DNA of 64,000 bases from positions 186,001-250,000 of the forward strand of contig NZ_FNDY01000001.1 in assembly GCF_900099895.1 (NCBI RefSeq), written 5' to 3'. Below the pieces are notes generated by a model that searched no databases, was not told the origin of the DNA, and saw only the letters and a program-made list of their open reading frames with translations. Position 1 is the stretch's first letter; every line of letters begins with the position of its first letter. Shown here one piece after another: positions 51,391 to 60,560 of the stretch. The translations under genes and the position numbers were made by a program. This DNA is from Paenibacillus naphthalenovorans. GTDB lineage: Bacteria > Bacillota > Bacilli > Paenibacillales > NBRC-103111.

Positions 51391-52558
51391 AAAAGAGTGT
51401 GTAGCCATGCTGCTGGCAGGCGGCGAAGGAAGGCGTCTAGGATTGTTGACGAACAAGCTGGCCAAGCCGGCGGTGCATTTCGGGGGAAAATACCGGATTA
51501 TCGACTTCACATTGAGCAACTGCACGAATTCGGGCATCGATACCGTCGGCGTGCTGACGCAGTACCAGCCGCTTGTGCTGAATACCTATATCGGTATCGG
51601 AACGCCGTGGGATCTCGACCGCAAGAACGGCGGGGTTACCGTGCTCCCTCCCTATATGGAGCAAAGCGGAGGAGATTGGTACAAAGGTACCGCGAACGCG
51701 ATTTACCGCAACATTTCGTTTGTCGAGCAGTACGCTCCCGAGTATGTCCTGGTCATTTCAGGAGACCACATCTACAAGATGGATTACGATGTGATGCTGG
51801 ATTTCCATAAGCGCAGGGGCGCGGACGTGACCATTGCCGTGATTGAAGTCAAATGGGAGGAGGCCAGCCGCTTCGGCATTATGAGCGCGGATGAGGATCA
51901 ATGCATTATCGAATTCGTTGAAAAGCCGGAGGAGCCGAAGAGCAATCTCGCTTCTATGGGCATTTACATATTCAATTGGCAGGTGTTAAAGGAATACTTA
52001 ATCAAGGACGAGGCGGATACCGGATCCAGCAAAGATTTCGGCAAGGATGTCATCCCCGCTATGCTGCGCGACAATTTGAGGATGATGGCTTACCCTTTTG
52101 CGGGGTATTGGAAAGATGTCGGTACCGTTCAAAGTTTGTGGGAAGCCAATATGGATCTGCTTGAGAATGAACCCAAATTCAATCTCAACGACAGGGAGTG
52201 GCGCATCTACTCGGTCAATCCGCTTCAGCCCGGGCAGTATGTAGCGCCGACGGCGCAGATCAGACGGTCGCTGGTGAACGAAGGCTGCTGTGTATTCGGT
52301 GAAGTGGATCATTCTGTGCTTTTCTATGGAGTGGAGATAGGGGAAGGCAGTTTGATTAAGGATTCGGTCATTATGCCGAACGTCAAGATCGGGAATAACG
52401 TAAAGATTTATAAATCCATTATTGGTGAAGGAACGCTGGTGGAGGACGGCTGCGTCATCGGGCAACCTCAGGAGGAAGGCGATCAGGACATCATTCTGAT
52501 CGGCAGTAACGAACGCATCAGGATGACTACTTCTTCGGTGAGAGGTGATTTTGCATGA
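51383..52558 (+). CDS. glgC: Glucose-1-phosphate adenylyltransferase
   Basis: GlgC makes ADP-glucose, the glucosyl donor for glycogen. The 391-residue protein has the nucleotide loop L-A-G-G-E-G-R-R-L (about 10-18), the catalytic D-H-I-Y-K-M-D-Y region (about 130-137), V-E-K-P and a C-terminal left-handed beta-helix (about 290-375). It overlaps glgB by eight and glgD by four bases. In B. subtilis GlgC works as a complex with GlgD. Confidence 0.95.
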   Translation: MRKKECVAMLLAGGEGRRLGLLTNKLAKPAVHFGGKYRIIDFTLSNCTNSGIDTVGVLTQYQPLVLNTYIGIGTPWDLDRKNGGVTVLPPYMEQSGGDWYKGTANAIYRNISFVEQYAPEYVLVISGDHIYKMDYDVMLDFHKRRGADVTIAVIEVKWEEASRFGIMSADEDQCIIEFVEKPEEPKSNLASMGIYIFNWQVLKEYLIKDEADTGSSKDFGKDVIPAMLRDNLRMMAYPFAGYWKDVGTVQSLWEANMDLLENEPKFNLNDREWRIYSVNPLQPGQYVAPTAQIRRSLVNEGCCVFGEVDHSVLFYGVEIGEGSLIKDSVIMPNVKIGNNVKIYKSIIGEGTLVEDGCVIGQPQEEGDQDIILIGSNERIRMTTSSVRGDFA

Positions 52559-53664
52559 AGCGAATGATGGGCGTGATTAATCTGGTCAACGAACCGGATG
52601 ATTTGGAGGAACTGACCTATTCCCGCTGCGTTGCCTCGGTGCCGTTCGGTTCGAGATACCGGTTGATTGATTTTACCTTATCGAACATGGTGAACTCGGG
52701 GATTGAGAATGCAGCTGTATTCACACAGCACAAATACCGTTCTTTGATGGACCATCTGGGTTCGGGCAAAGAATGGGACCTGGATCGGAAGCGCGGCGGT
52801 TTGTTTATTTTACCGGCCATACTTCATGAGACCACTGGAATGTCCCGGGGGGATTTGTTCCAGTTTTACAGTCATCGCGATTACTTTTACCGCGGCCGTG
52901 AGGAATATGTGGTGATTTCCCGCAGCCATATCGTATGCAATATCGATTATAATACCGTGTTGGATTTTCACCTGGAGAAGGACGCTGACGTCACGGTTAT
53001 CTATACAAAAACGGCGAGCGATGAGTATGCCAAACACCGCCGTTTGGCCGTCAAGGATGACGGGCAGGTGACGGTGATCGAGGATTATTCGGGACGTCTT
53101 CGGACCGACAACATCTCGATGGAAACGTATGTGATGAGCAAAGAGCTGCTGCTCGACATGGTCGAATCCTGCCTTGCCCAGGGGTATGACCATCTTGTGC
53201 GGGACGGCATTATGAAAAATATCGGCAAGCTGCGGGTTTACGGCTATTTGCACGAGGGGTATACCGGCATCGTAAACACCATTCAAAGCTATTATAAACA
53301 CAGCATGATGCTGCTGAATCCGAAGGTCTGGCGGGAGCTGTTTTTCCAGAAAAATCTGATCTACACGAAGGTCAAAGACGAACCGCCTGCCCGATACGCA
53401 GAGAACGCTCATGCCCGGAATTCGCTTATTGCCAACGGCTGCGTGATCGAGGGCAAAGTGGAGAACAGCATTTTGTTCCGCGGAGTCAAAATCCGCAAGG
53501 GCGCATACGTCAAGAACAGCATCATTCTGCAAAACTGCGAGATTGAAGAGAATGTCATCATTGAGAATGCCATTCTCGACAAAGATGTGTTTATCAGCAG
53601 AGGCCGTGTGCTAACGGGTGACAAACAAGCACCGTTTATTGCTTCCAAAACCAAGGTGATATAG
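52555..53664 (+). CDS. glgD: GlgD, second subunit of ADP-glucose synthase
   Basis: A 369-residue homologue of GlgC. The N-terminal glycine-rich ATP loop of GlgC is replaced by V-N-E-P-D-D-L-E-E and the catalytic D-H is absent (S-R-S-H-I-V-C-N here), so it is the non-catalytic partner GlgD that raises the activity of GlgC. The sugar-nucleotide fold and the C-terminal beta-helix (about 260-355) are kept. ATG overlaps the glgC stop by four bases. A 144-base gap separates it from glgA. Confidence 0.92.
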   Translation: MKRMMGVINLVNEPDDLEELTYSRCVASVPFGSRYRLIDFTLSNMVNSGIENAAVFTQHKYRSLMDHLGSGKEWDLDRKRGGLFILPAILHETTGMSRGDLFQFYSHRDYFYRGREEYVVISRSHIVCNIDYNTVLDFHLEKDADVTVIYTKTASDEYAKHRRLAVKDDGQVTVIEDYSGRLRTDNISMETYVMSKELLLDMVESCLAQGYDHLVRDGIMKNIGKLRVYGYLHEGYTGIVNTIQSYYKHSMMLLNPKVWRELFFQKNLIYTKVKDEPPARYAENAHARNSLIANGCVIEGKVENSILFRGVKIRKGAYVKNSIILQNCEIEENVIIENAILDKDVFISRGRVLTGDKQAPFIASKTKVI

Positions 53665-53808
53665 GATATTGCGGCGTGTCCGGTTGATGGGCGTGATGCC
53701 GGTTGCTCGACAGGAGCGTACTTTACAGCGGCTGCTGCCGGATAAGGCGTCACCTCCGATTCGCCCTATTTTCCGGACCGCCTAAAATTAAAGGAGTGGG
53801 AGGAAGCC

Positions 53809-55236
53809 ATGAAAGTGTTATTTGCCGCATCTGAAGCCGTACCTTTTATCAAGACGGGAGGACTGGCCGATGTCATCGGCTCGCTGCCCAAGGCACTTGC
53901 AAAGCAAGGTCTTGATGTTCGTGTCATCCTGCCCAAATATGAGGGTATCCCGCAGCATTTCGTGCAAAAGATGGAGTCCGTCGCCGTCTTTGATCTGCAG
54001 ATGGGCTGGAGATCGTTGTTTTGCGGTATCTTGAAGCTGGAGCACGAGGGCATTATTTTTTACTTTGTCGATAACGAATATTATTTCAAGCGTTATGGCT
54101 GTTATGGCTACGGTGACGATGCCGAGCGTTTTGCCTTTTATTGCCGGGCGGTGATGGATGCCTTGCAGCACATCGATTTTATGCCGGACATTATCCACTG
54201 CCACGATTGGCAAGCCGGGATGATCCCCGTGCTGTACCGGGCCCACTTCAGCTACCAGCCGCCGTATGCCCATCTGAAGACCGTTGCAACGGTTCACAAT
54301 TTGAAATATCAAGGCGTGTTCGGCAAAGAACAATGTAAGGATTACTTTTCTTTGGGGGACGAGCATTTCCATGGATATGCGCTGGAGCAGCACGGAGGGG
54401 CAAGCTTTCTCAAAGGCGGATTGCTGTACTCCGACTTCATTACCACGGTCAGCCCGACTTACGCCGAAGAAATCCAAACGCCGTATTACGGCGAACATCT
54501 GGACAGTCTGCTGCGCAGCCAGTCGCACCGGCTGACGGGGATTTTGAACGGGCTCGATTATGAGGAATTCGATCCGATGACGGACCCTCATGTGGAGATC
54601 AACTACCGCGATTCGTTAGCGAAGAAACAGCAAAATAAAGTAAAGCTGCAGGAACGGCTCGGACTTCCTGTAAACAAAGAGATTCCTCTGATTGCGCTTG
54701 TGACGAGGCTGGTGGATCAAAAGGGGCTTGCCTTGATCGACCGGGTCATCGGCGAGCTGATGTCGCTGGATGCCCAGTGGGTCATTCTAGGTACGGGAGA
54801 GCCTCGTTTTGAACAATTGTTCCGCTGGGCCGCCAATGCTTTTGAAGACAAGCTGTCCGCGCAAATCTTATTCGATGAAGGACTTGCGAGGCAAATTTAT
54901 GCGGGTTCGGATCTCTTCCTGATGCCGTCGCTGTTCGAGCCTTGCGGCATCGGCCAACTGATCGCCATGCGCTACCGCAGCGTTCCGATCGTTCGTGAAA
55001 CCGGCGGACTGCGCGACACGGTTATCCCTTACAACGATAAGACGGGAGAGGGTACAGGCTTCAGCTTCACCCATTATAATGCGCATGACATGCTGTATAC
55101 GGTGGAGCGTGCAGTCAAGCTGTACCGCGACCCTAACGTTTGGGCGAATTTGATAAGCAATATCAAGAAGAAAGATTTCAGCTGGCGCAAATCGGCTCAG
55201 CAGTACGCCGGCTTATACCAAAGCCTGGTGAATTAA
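53809..55236 (+). CDS. glgA: Glycogen synthase
   Basis: GlgA extends glycogen from ADP-glucose. The GT5 family starts with the donor-binding K15-T-G-G (context IKTGGLADV) and the C-terminal half has the retaining E-x7-E motif in M-P-S-L-F-E-P-C-G-I-G-Q-L and T-G-G-L-R-D-T. Length 475 fits. GGAGTGGGAGG precedes ATG. Last gene of the operon; no glycogen phosphorylase (glgP), which follows glgA in B. subtilis, is found downstream. Confidence 0.95.
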   Translation: MKVLFAASEAVPFIKTGGLADVIGSLPKALAKQGLDVRVILPKYEGIPQHFVQKMESVAVFDLQMGWRSLFCGILKLEHEGIIFYFVDNEYYFKRYGCYGYGDDAERFAFYCRAVMDALQHIDFMPDIIHCHDWQAGMIPVLYRAHFSYQPPYAHLKTVATVHNLKYQGVFGKEQCKDYFSLGDEHFHGYALEQHGGASFLKGGLLYSDFITTVSPTYAEEIQTPYYGEHLDSLLRSQSHRLTGILNGLDYEEFDPMTDPHVEINYRDSLAKKQQNKVKLQERLGLPVNKEIPLIALVTRLVDQKGLALIDRVIGELMSLDAQWVILGTGEPRFEQLFRWAANAFEDKLSAQILFDEGLARQIYAGSDLFLMPSLFEPCGIGQLIAMRYRSVPIVRETGGLRDTVIPYNDKTGEGTGFSFTHYNAHDMLYTVERAVKLYRDPNVWANLISNIKKKDFSWRKSAQQYAGLYQSLVN

Positions 55237-55253
55237 GCGTTACCGGCTGCGGG

Positions 55254-55281
55254 AAAAAGGGACCTTCAAAGGTCTCTTTTT
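55254..55281 (+). terminator. Terminator after glgBCDA
   Basis: AAAAAGGGACCTT (55254-55266) pairs with AAGGTCTCTTTTT (55269-55281) with one mismatch around a short loop, with T's in the descending arm. It ends the glycogen operon. Confidence 0.75.
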
Positions 55282-55393
55282 TGCATATGCAGGGCAGGAG
55301 GATGGAATAGGGAAGGTTCATTGTAAAATAACCCTATCTTTATTAAACTGAAGATACAGAAGAAACAACAAAGATGAAAGCTGGGATTTGACA

Positions 55394-56149
55394 TTGTGTT
55401 TAATTTTGTTTGCTTATCATGCACACGAAACCTACAAGCTGATCGTTGCCGCCAATCGTGATGAATTTTACGATCGGCCGACAAGTCCCGTTCATTATTG
55501 GGAGGACCATCCTCATATCCTTGCCGGCCGGGATTTGTCCAAAATGGGGACGTGGATGGGGGTGACCACCGCCGGACGTTTTGCGGCTTTAACGAATTAT
55601 CGCGACCCGAAGGAAGTGCTGGAGGGGAAACGCTCGCGTGGGGAGCTGGTTGCCGATTTTTTGAAGGATCATCAGGCCCCTGAGTCTTACATGCTTGAAG
55701 CAGCGAAAAAGCGCGATCGTTATCCGGGCTACAATTTGCTGGCTGGGGATGCGGATGAGCTGTATTACTATTCCAATATCGAGAATAAGGTAAAAAAGGT
55801 GGGTCCGGGTATTTATGGTCTCAGCAATCACTTGTTAAATACCGATTGGCCCAAGGTTCGGCGCGGGAAAGAAGGGTTGGCTGAAATCATAAACGGAGGC
55901 CGGGGGGATATGGCAGAACGGATCTTGGCTTTGCTCCGGCAGGATGATCCCGTTTCGGATGACCTGCTTCCCGATACAGGAATTTCCCTGGAATGGGAAC
56001 GCCTACTTTCTCCTATTTTTATTCAAAGTGAACATTATGGAACCAGGAGCTCCACCGTTTTATTGATGACGGATAAAGAAATTTATGTCAAGGAGCGGGT
56101 CTATTCGACGGAAGGAACGAACGACCGGCAATATACGATTACACGATAA
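55394..56149 (+). CDS. NRDE (TANGO2-like) family protein
   Basis: A 251-residue protein of the transport and Golgi organisation 2/NRDE family, which begins with M-C-L and a catalytic-looking N-terminal Cys. I therefore use TTG 55394 (GGGA lies seven bases upstream); TTG 55388 would place two extra residues before the Cys. The N-R-D-E motif (about residues 23-26) gives the family its name, and G-R-D-x-x-x-x-G-T-W-x-G-V follows. The biochemical role is unclear; human TANGO2 is linked to lipid and heme handling. DUF2203 follows 21 bases on. Confidence 0.82.
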   Translation: MCLILFAYHAHETYKLIVAANRDEFYDRPTSPVHYWEDHPHILAGRDLSKMGTWMGVTTAGRFAALTNYRDPKEVLEGKRSRGELVADFLKDHQAPESYMLEAAKKRDRYPGYNLLAGDADELYYYSNIENKVKKVGPGIYGLSNHLLNTDWPKVRRGKEGLAEIINGGRGDMAERILALLRQDDPVSDDLLPDTGISLEWERLLSPIFIQSEHYGTRSSTVLLMTDKEIYVKERVYSTEGTNDRQYTITR

Positions 56150-56170
56150 GGGATGGGGAGTGAAGACGCT

Positions 56171-56581
56171 ATGATCAATAAACGATTTACCTTGAGCGAG
56201 GCGAACGCGATGCTGCCGCGATTGGTCGAGGATCTGCTGCGGCTGCAGGCATTAACAAGACAGTTTGAGGACAAGTTTCAGGAGCTGCAGAAGAAAAAGG
56301 CGCTGCACAAACATTTCATACATACGGAGGATGAGAAGGACCCGTTTTTCGAGGATGAAAGTCAGCTTGAATTTATGCGGATCGAAGTGGATCTTTTCAT
56401 AGAGAACTTCACCCGGCAAGGCGTTCTTCTGAAGATGATCAATCCCGGTTTGCTTGACTTTCCAGCGGTAGTGGACGGGAAGGAAGTGCTGATCTGCTGG
56501 AAGCAGGGGGAAGAGCGCATTACACATTACCACGGCTGGCATGAGGGGTTTATCGGCCGGAAAAAGCATCCTGAAGCCTGA
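56171..56581 (+). CDS. DUF2203 family protein
   Basis: A 136-residue soluble helical protein with N-terminal R-F-T-L-S-E-A-N-A-M-L-P-R-L (DUF2203 opening), a coiled region at about 25-60 and a C-terminal C-W-K-Q-G-E-E-R-I-x-H-Y-H-G-W motif (about 112-128). The conserved Cys, Glu and His could bind metal, but no function is known. ATG 56171 is ten bases after GGGGAG; ATG 56153 overlaps the ribosome site. Confidence 0.8.
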   Translation: MINKRFTLSEANAMLPRLVEDLLRLQALTRQFEDKFQELQKKKALHKHFIHTEDEKDPFFEDESQLEFMRIEVDLFIENFTRQGVLLKMINPGLLDFPAVVDGKEVLICWKQGEERITHYHGWHEGFIGRKKHPEA

Positions 56582-56654
56582 CGGGCATTTGAAAGCCGGA
56601 TAAGCTGATGATGATATCCCCATTGCGGGCCGGCTTCCTGAACGGTGTAAATCT

Positions 56655-56700
56655 AAAAAACGGGCAGCCCGGAATGGCTCTCCCGTCCCGGACTGCCTTT
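56655..56700. terminator. Bidirectional terminator between DUF2203 and the minus-strand gene
   Basis: GGCAG (56663-56667) with CTGCC (56693-56697) and CCGG (56669-56672) with CCGG (56688-56691) form the stem with one mismatch. A six-A run before it serves as the T run on the minus strand, so it fits the minus-strand gene at 56717-56935 best; the plus side has only TTT. Confidence 0.6.
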
Positions 56701-56716
56701 GCGGCGGCATAGGAAA

Positions 56717-56935
56717 TCAGGCCTGAACGGCCTCGTCATAATACATCGTCTCCTTGTTGAAGGAGCGGTTAATGGTTAAAAAGGCATGAAGAAGTTCAAA
56801 CATTTCCGATTGGTTGAGCTCCAGCTCGATGCGTTCTGCCGTCTCTTTCTGTTCGGATACTCGAAACCGGATCGATTTGTCATTCGAGTTCATTTGTAAT
56901 TCCAGCTGATCCTTCTTCAGCACGCTTTCCCACAT
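56717..56935 (-). CDS. Small acidic unknown protein
   Basis: A 72-residue soluble protein with a strand-rich first half (M-W-E-S-V-L-K-K-D-Q-L-E-L-Q-M and I-R-F-R-V) and an amphipathic helix (Q-S-E-M-F-E-L-L-H-A-F-L). No membrane segment or cysteine. A GGATGGGTGA stretch precedes the ATG on this strand. Convergent with the DUF2203 gene and closed by the terminator at 56655-56700. Function not recognised; similar small proteins occur in Paenibacillus genomes as far as I recall, which I cannot verify. Confidence 0.6.
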   Translation of the reverse strand: MWESVLKKDQLELQMNSNDKSIRFRVSEQKETAERIELELNQSEMFELLHAFLTINRSFNKETMYYDEAVQA

Positions 56936-57223
56936 GAAATATCACCCATCCCTTTCCTTTTGCATTCTACGGTAACCCCGTCTGTTGAACACGAATAAAT
57001 ATATGCGTGCGCTGCGGAGATGATGACAGCACATCGGTATTTACTTTGCATGGGAAGAGGGAGCGATAGTAAAATCCTTGCAGCAAGGAGTGGAGCGAAT
57101 GACGGAGGAAACCTGCAGGCATGAAGCTAAACGAAAACCAGTCAAACCGGGGGGTTCGGAGGAATCCTTCTTTTTGCGTTCGGTTGAAACGTTCAATTGC
57201 AAAAAAAATATGGAAAAAACATG
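56936..57223 (+). other. Gap with a candidate 45-codon gene and its promoter
   Basis: TTGCAT (57046-57051) and TAAAAT (57070-57075), 18 bases apart, form a fair promoter. ATG 57099 with AAGGAG (57085-57090) opens a 45-codon frame to the stop 57234-57236, which runs into the LacI promoter. The rest, 56936-57045, shows no feature. Confidence 0.35.
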
Positions 57224-57236
57224 TTGTATTTTATAA
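57099..57236 (+). CDS. Candidate 45-residue Cys-containing peptide
   Basis: The frame has a good ribosome site at eight bases and its own promoter. The product is basic-to-neutral with four cysteines (positions 6, 34, 42 and 43), no membrane helix and no known motif. Its end overlaps the -35 of the LacI gene promoter, so its transcription would interfere with that promoter. It may be a small gene, a leader or chance. Confidence 0.3.
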   Translation: MTEETCRHEAKRKPVKPGGSEESFFLRSVETFNCKKNMEKTCCIL

Positions 57237-57252
57237 AGGGATTGATTATAAT
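57224..57252 (+). promoter_or_regulatory. Promoter for the LacI-family regulator and cluster
   Basis: TTGTAT (57224-57229), 17 bases, then a perfect TATAAT (57247-57252). Transcription should start near 57260, just before operator 57266-57281, leaving a leader of about 270 bases before the regulator ATG. Confidence 0.65.
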
Positions 57253-57265
57253 GGCAGTAGAAATC

Positions 57266-57281
57266 AGCTAAACGTTTCGCT
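57266..57281 (+). promoter_or_regulatory. LacI-type operator 1
   Basis: AGCTAAACGTTTCGCT has the AAACGTTT core with a central CG, typical of LacI-family operators, and lies about six bases after the predicted transcription start, ideal for repression. Same core as the pair at 57481-57506. Confidence 0.55.
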
Positions 57282-57480
57282 GAGAAGAGCTCAAATCTAT
57301 CAGCGGTTTTATTCGGGCAGCGTTTCCGGGCTGGTTAACAATTTTATTAGGTTTTTTACAGGTTTATATTCAGGTTTTATACGATCGATAAATATGGGAT
57401 TGATTACGCTTAATTTGCCATAGGGCATGGAAAGTTATAGGGTGAAAAGACGCTATTTTGTTTGATTTTTTAATTTATTA

Positions 57481-57506
57481 GCTAAACGTTTAACTAAACG
57501 TTTAGC
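57481..57506 (+). promoter_or_regulatory. Two tandem LacI-type operators before the regulator start
   Basis: Two copies of TAAACGTTTA (57483-57492 and 57496-57505 region) lie 13 bases apart, flanked by GCT and AGC so that the whole block is nearly one palindrome. They are 23 bases from the regulator ATG and could block elongation or initiation, giving negative autoregulation. The centre-to-centre distance of about 13 bases is unusual for two full sites. Confidence 0.6.
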
Positions 57507-57528
57507 TGGTTGATCGGAGGGTTAGGCG

Positions 57529-58533
57529 ATGGCGACGATGAAAGATATCTCAAAAATGGCCGGGGTTTCCATTGCGACCGTATCGGCAGTAATCAATAAA
57601 TCCGCATATGTCAGCCCCGAGCTTACGGATAGAGTCAATAAAGCAATCGAGGAATTAAATTACAGGCCGAATGCAGTGGCGCGAAGCTTGAAATTGAAAA
57701 GCACCAACACGGTAGGCGTGATCATGTCGGATATTTTAAACCCTTACTATCCGACAATCATCAAAGGGATGGATGATGCCGCCATCCAAAATAACTATAG
57801 TCTGATTCTTTGCAACACCTCCAACGAGCAAGGAAGGTTCCTCACCTATCTGGACCTGATGGTGGAAAAGCGGGTGGACGGTTTGCTTCTGGCCAATATC
57901 TCGAGTCAAGAGGACTTGCAAAAAGTGGAGAGCACGGGGTTAAAATATGTACTGCTTAACCGGAAGCCGCCTGCTTATGATAAAAATTATGTGGGAATCA
58001 ACAATCCGCTGGCCACCGAGCTTTCCGTAAAACATTTAGCTAAGCAGGGGCATAAAAGGATCGCTTATTTATCCGGTGATTTACAGGTTTCAACAGCAAG
58101 GGAACGATGGGAAGGCTTTGTCAGCGGAATGAACCAGAACGGGCTCCCGATCGACGATACCCTTATTTTTCATGGGGATTATACCCAGGAATCCGGCTAT
58201 GCCAATGTAAAGAAAATGCTTGGCGAAGTGAAAGAGCTTCCGGACGCCATCTGTGCCGCAAGCGATCTCGTGGCCTTCGGTGCGGTAAAGGCTTTGAGGG
58301 AGGCCGGTATCCGGGTTCCCGATGATATAGCGGTGATGGGAAACGACAATAACCCGTTCTCTGAAAACTTTATTGTTCCCTTGTCCACCATTGCTCACCC
58401 TACCTATGAGATGGGGAAAAATGCGATGGAGTTCCTGCTGCAGATGATCGAGAATCAGAATGAAATTCATCACCGGCAAATTATATTAACTCCGTCATTG
58501 ATTGTACGCGAAAGCTGCGGCAGCTCAGCTTAA
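57529..58533 (+). CDS. LacI-family transcriptional regulator
   Basis: A 334-residue repressor. The helix-turn-helix is at about 4-24 (DISKMAGVSIATVSAVINK), the hinge helix ends at Y-R-P-N-A-V-A-R-S-L (about 45-55), and residues 62-334 are the periplasmic-binding-protein-like sensor with F/H-N-x-x pattern. GGAGG (57517-57521) marks ATG. Its own gene carries three AAACGTTT operators. The neighbours thiolase, dehydrogenase, CoA-transferase and branched-chain-type ABC importer are read in the same direction, so it probably controls them. The inducer may be an acid or CoA ester, not the usual sugar. Confidence 0.9.
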   Translation: MATMKDISKMAGVSIATVSAVINKSAYVSPELTDRVNKAIEELNYRPNAVARSLKLKSTNTVGVIMSDILNPYYPTIIKGMDDAAIQNNYSLILCNTSNEQGRFLTYLDLMVEKRVDGLLLANISSQEDLQKVESTGLKYVLLNRKPPAYDKNYVGINNPLATELSVKHLAKQGHKRIAYLSGDLQVSTARERWEGFVSGMNQNGLPIDDTLIFHGDYTQESGYANVKKMLGEVKELPDAICAASDLVAFGAVKALREAGIRVPDDIAVMGNDNNPFSENFIVPLSTIAHPTYEMGKNAMEFLLQMIENQNEIHHRQIILTPSLIVRESCGSSA

Positions 58534-58575
58534 AGCTGGCTGTCGCTTCATAATAAACTTTCTGGAGGGAAAAAA

Positions 58576-59754
58576 ATGAAGGATGTTGTTATCGTAGGTG
58601 CAGCGCGTACGGCGATAGGAACCTTTGGGGGCTCGCTGAAAGATGTTCACGCCGCGGACCTGGGAGCTATCGTAATCAAGGAAGCATTAAAGCGTGCCCA
58701 GGTGTCGCCTGAATGGGTTGAAGATGTGATCGTCGGATGTGTCGGTCAGGTTGCTGAAAGCGCTTTTATAGCAAGGATGGCCGCACTTCGGGCCGGGCTG
58801 CCGACCCATAGCAATGCCTATACCGTAAACCGCTTATGCGGGTCGGGCCTGCAGGCGATCAACAGTGCCGCTCAAGCGATCCGTGCGGGAGAAGCGGAAA
58901 TTATTGTCGCCGCCGGTACGGAGAACATGGATCAATTGCCATATTATGTAAGAAAAGCGAGATATGGCTACACCTTCGGCCACTCTCAATTGGAGGACGG
59001 ATTATTAACCGCTTTAACCGATCCTTTCGGGAATTACCCCATGGGCATGACGGCAGAGATTGTCAGCAAGCGCTTTAATATTTCCCGTGAGGAGCAGGAT
59101 CAGTTTGCGTTTGAAAGCCAGATGAAGGCCGCAGCAGCCATCGACCAGGGGAAATTCAAGGGGGAAATCGTACCGGTTCAAATTCCGCAGCGCAAAGGCG
59201 AAGCGATTGTCTTTGATACCGATGAGCATCCGAGAAGAGGGACGACGCTGGAAAAGCTGGCTGCGTTAAGACCGGCCTTTCAGGAGGGCGGAACCGTCAC
59301 CGCAGGCAATTCGTCCGGCATCAATGATGCCGCAGCAGCCGTCGTCGTGATGAGCGCCGATAAGGCAAAAAAGTTAGGGCTGCGACCGCTGGCTTACATA
59401 CGCGAGCAGGCAATGGCTGGCGTTGAGCCCGAAATCATGGGCTTTGCACCGGCTCCCGCTGTGAAGAAGCTGCTTCAAAAATCGGGATTAAGCTTGCAGG
59501 ATATCGACTTGCTGGAGCTGAATGAGGCCTTTGCATCACAAGCGGTGGCCGTGATCAAGGATTTGGAGATCGATCCGTTCAAAGTGAATGTGAACGGCGG
59601 AGCCATTGCTCTTGGACATCCGATTGGAGCAACCGGTTGTATCCTGACAGTGAAAATTCTGGCCGAAATGGAACGGCGCGCCTCCAAATACGGAGTGGTA
59701 ACCATGTGTATCGGCGGAGGCCAGGCGGTAGCTACGCTATTCGAGAGGGCATGA
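58576..59754 (+). CDS. Thiolase (acetyl-CoA acetyltransferase type)
   Basis: A 392-residue thiolase. Catalytic residues are Cys88 (context RLCGSG), His348 (G-H-P-I-G-A) and Cys378 (M-C-I-G-G-G). It condenses two acetyl-CoA or cleaves 3-ketoacyl-CoA. Degradation is favoured here because of the CoA-transferase and importer in the same cluster, but sequence does not separate the two directions. TGGAGGG lies ten bases before ATG, after a 42-base gap from the regulator. Confidence 0.92.
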   Translation: MKDVVIVGAARTAIGTFGGSLKDVHAADLGAIVIKEALKRAQVSPEWVEDVIVGCVGQVAESAFIARMAALRAGLPTHSNAYTVNRLCGSGLQAINSAAQAIRAGEAEIIVAAGTENMDQLPYYVRKARYGYTFGHSQLEDGLLTALTDPFGNYPMGMTAEIVSKRFNISREEQDQFAFESQMKAAAAIDQGKFKGEIVPVQIPQRKGEAIVFDTDEHPRRGTTLEKLAALRPAFQEGGTVTAGNSSGINDAAAAVVVMSADKAKKLGLRPLAYIREQAMAGVEPEIMGFAPAPAVKKLLQKSGLSLQDIDLLELNEAFASQAVAVIKDLEIDPFKVNVNGGAIALGHPIGATGCILTVKILAEMERRASKYGVVTMCIGGGQAVATLFERA

Positions 59755-59819
59755 TTTCAAGGAGGCCGGCCTCAACCGTTTACAATACTAAATAAAAAAT
59801 CGATAGAGGAGAGATAGGC

Positions 59820-60560
59820 ATGATTGATTTAACAGGAAAATCAGCAATTGTAACCGGTTCGGGCAGAGGCATCGGAAGAGCGATCGCGGTGAAGCTTGCC
59901 GAGCTGGGTGCAGCGGTAACCATTTGCGATATTAGCGAAGAGATCGCGTCCGCGACGGTGTCCGAGCTTCGCCAAAGAGGATTGGAAGCCGACTATTTCG
60001 TGCTAGACGTCGCGGATGCGGATGCGGCACGCGCCTTGATTGAGAAAACCGCAGAAAAGCGCGGAAAGCTGGATATTCTCGTCAATAATGCCGGCATTAA
60101 CCGGGATGCCATGCTTCACAAAATGGAGCGCAAGCAGTGGGATGAGGTGATTGCCGTAAATCTGACAGGAACCTACAACACGATGCAGCCTGCGAGCATT
60201 CAGATGAGAGAACAAAAAAGCGGTCGCATCATCAATATTTCCTCGTCCAGCTGGATGGGCAATATCGGGCAGGCGAACTATGCCGCCTCCAAAGCAGGGG
60301 TAATCGGTTTGACGAAGACGGCATCCCGGGAACTGGCCAAATATAACGTAACCGTGAATGCCATCTGCCCCGGATTCATCGATACCGATATGACCCGGGG
60401 CGTACCGGATAAGGTTTGGGACTTGATGATCTCCAAAATTCCAATGGGCCGTGCGGGCGCTCCTGAAGATGTAGCCAACCTTATTGCCTTCTTGGCATCG
60501 GACACGGCTTCCTATATTACCGGTGAAGTGATCAATATCGGAGGTGGCATGGTGCTTTGA
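59820..60560 (+). CDS. Short-chain dehydrogenase/reductase (FabG-like)
   Basis: A 246-residue classical SDR. The cofactor loop T-G-S-G-R-G-I-G is at 12-19 and the catalytic set is Ser141, Tyr154 and Lys158 (context N-Y-A-A-S-K). N-A-G at about 90 is present. In this cluster it probably oxidises a 3-hydroxyacyl-CoA or hydroxy acid; a reductase role in fatty acid synthesis is less likely at this place. AGAGGAGAGAT precedes ATG. The CoA-transferase start overlaps its stop (TTGA). Confidence 0.9.
   Translation: MIDLTGKSAIVTGSGRGIGRAIAVKLAELGAAVTICDISEEIASATVSELRQRGLEADYFVLDVADADAARALIEKTAEKRGKLDILVNNAGINRDAMLHKMERKQWDEVIAVNLTGTYNTMQPASIQMREQKSGRIINISSSSWMGNIGQANYAASKAGVIGLTKTASRELAKYNVTVNAICPGFIDTDMTRGVPDKVWDLMISKIPMGRAGAPEDVANLIAFLASDTASYITGEVINIGGGMVL

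Noticed and set aside
57121-57423. 100-codon frame covering the LacI promoter
   Set aside because: No ribosome site, crosses the promoter and an operator, low-complexity ending in Phe/Gly/Ile runs.
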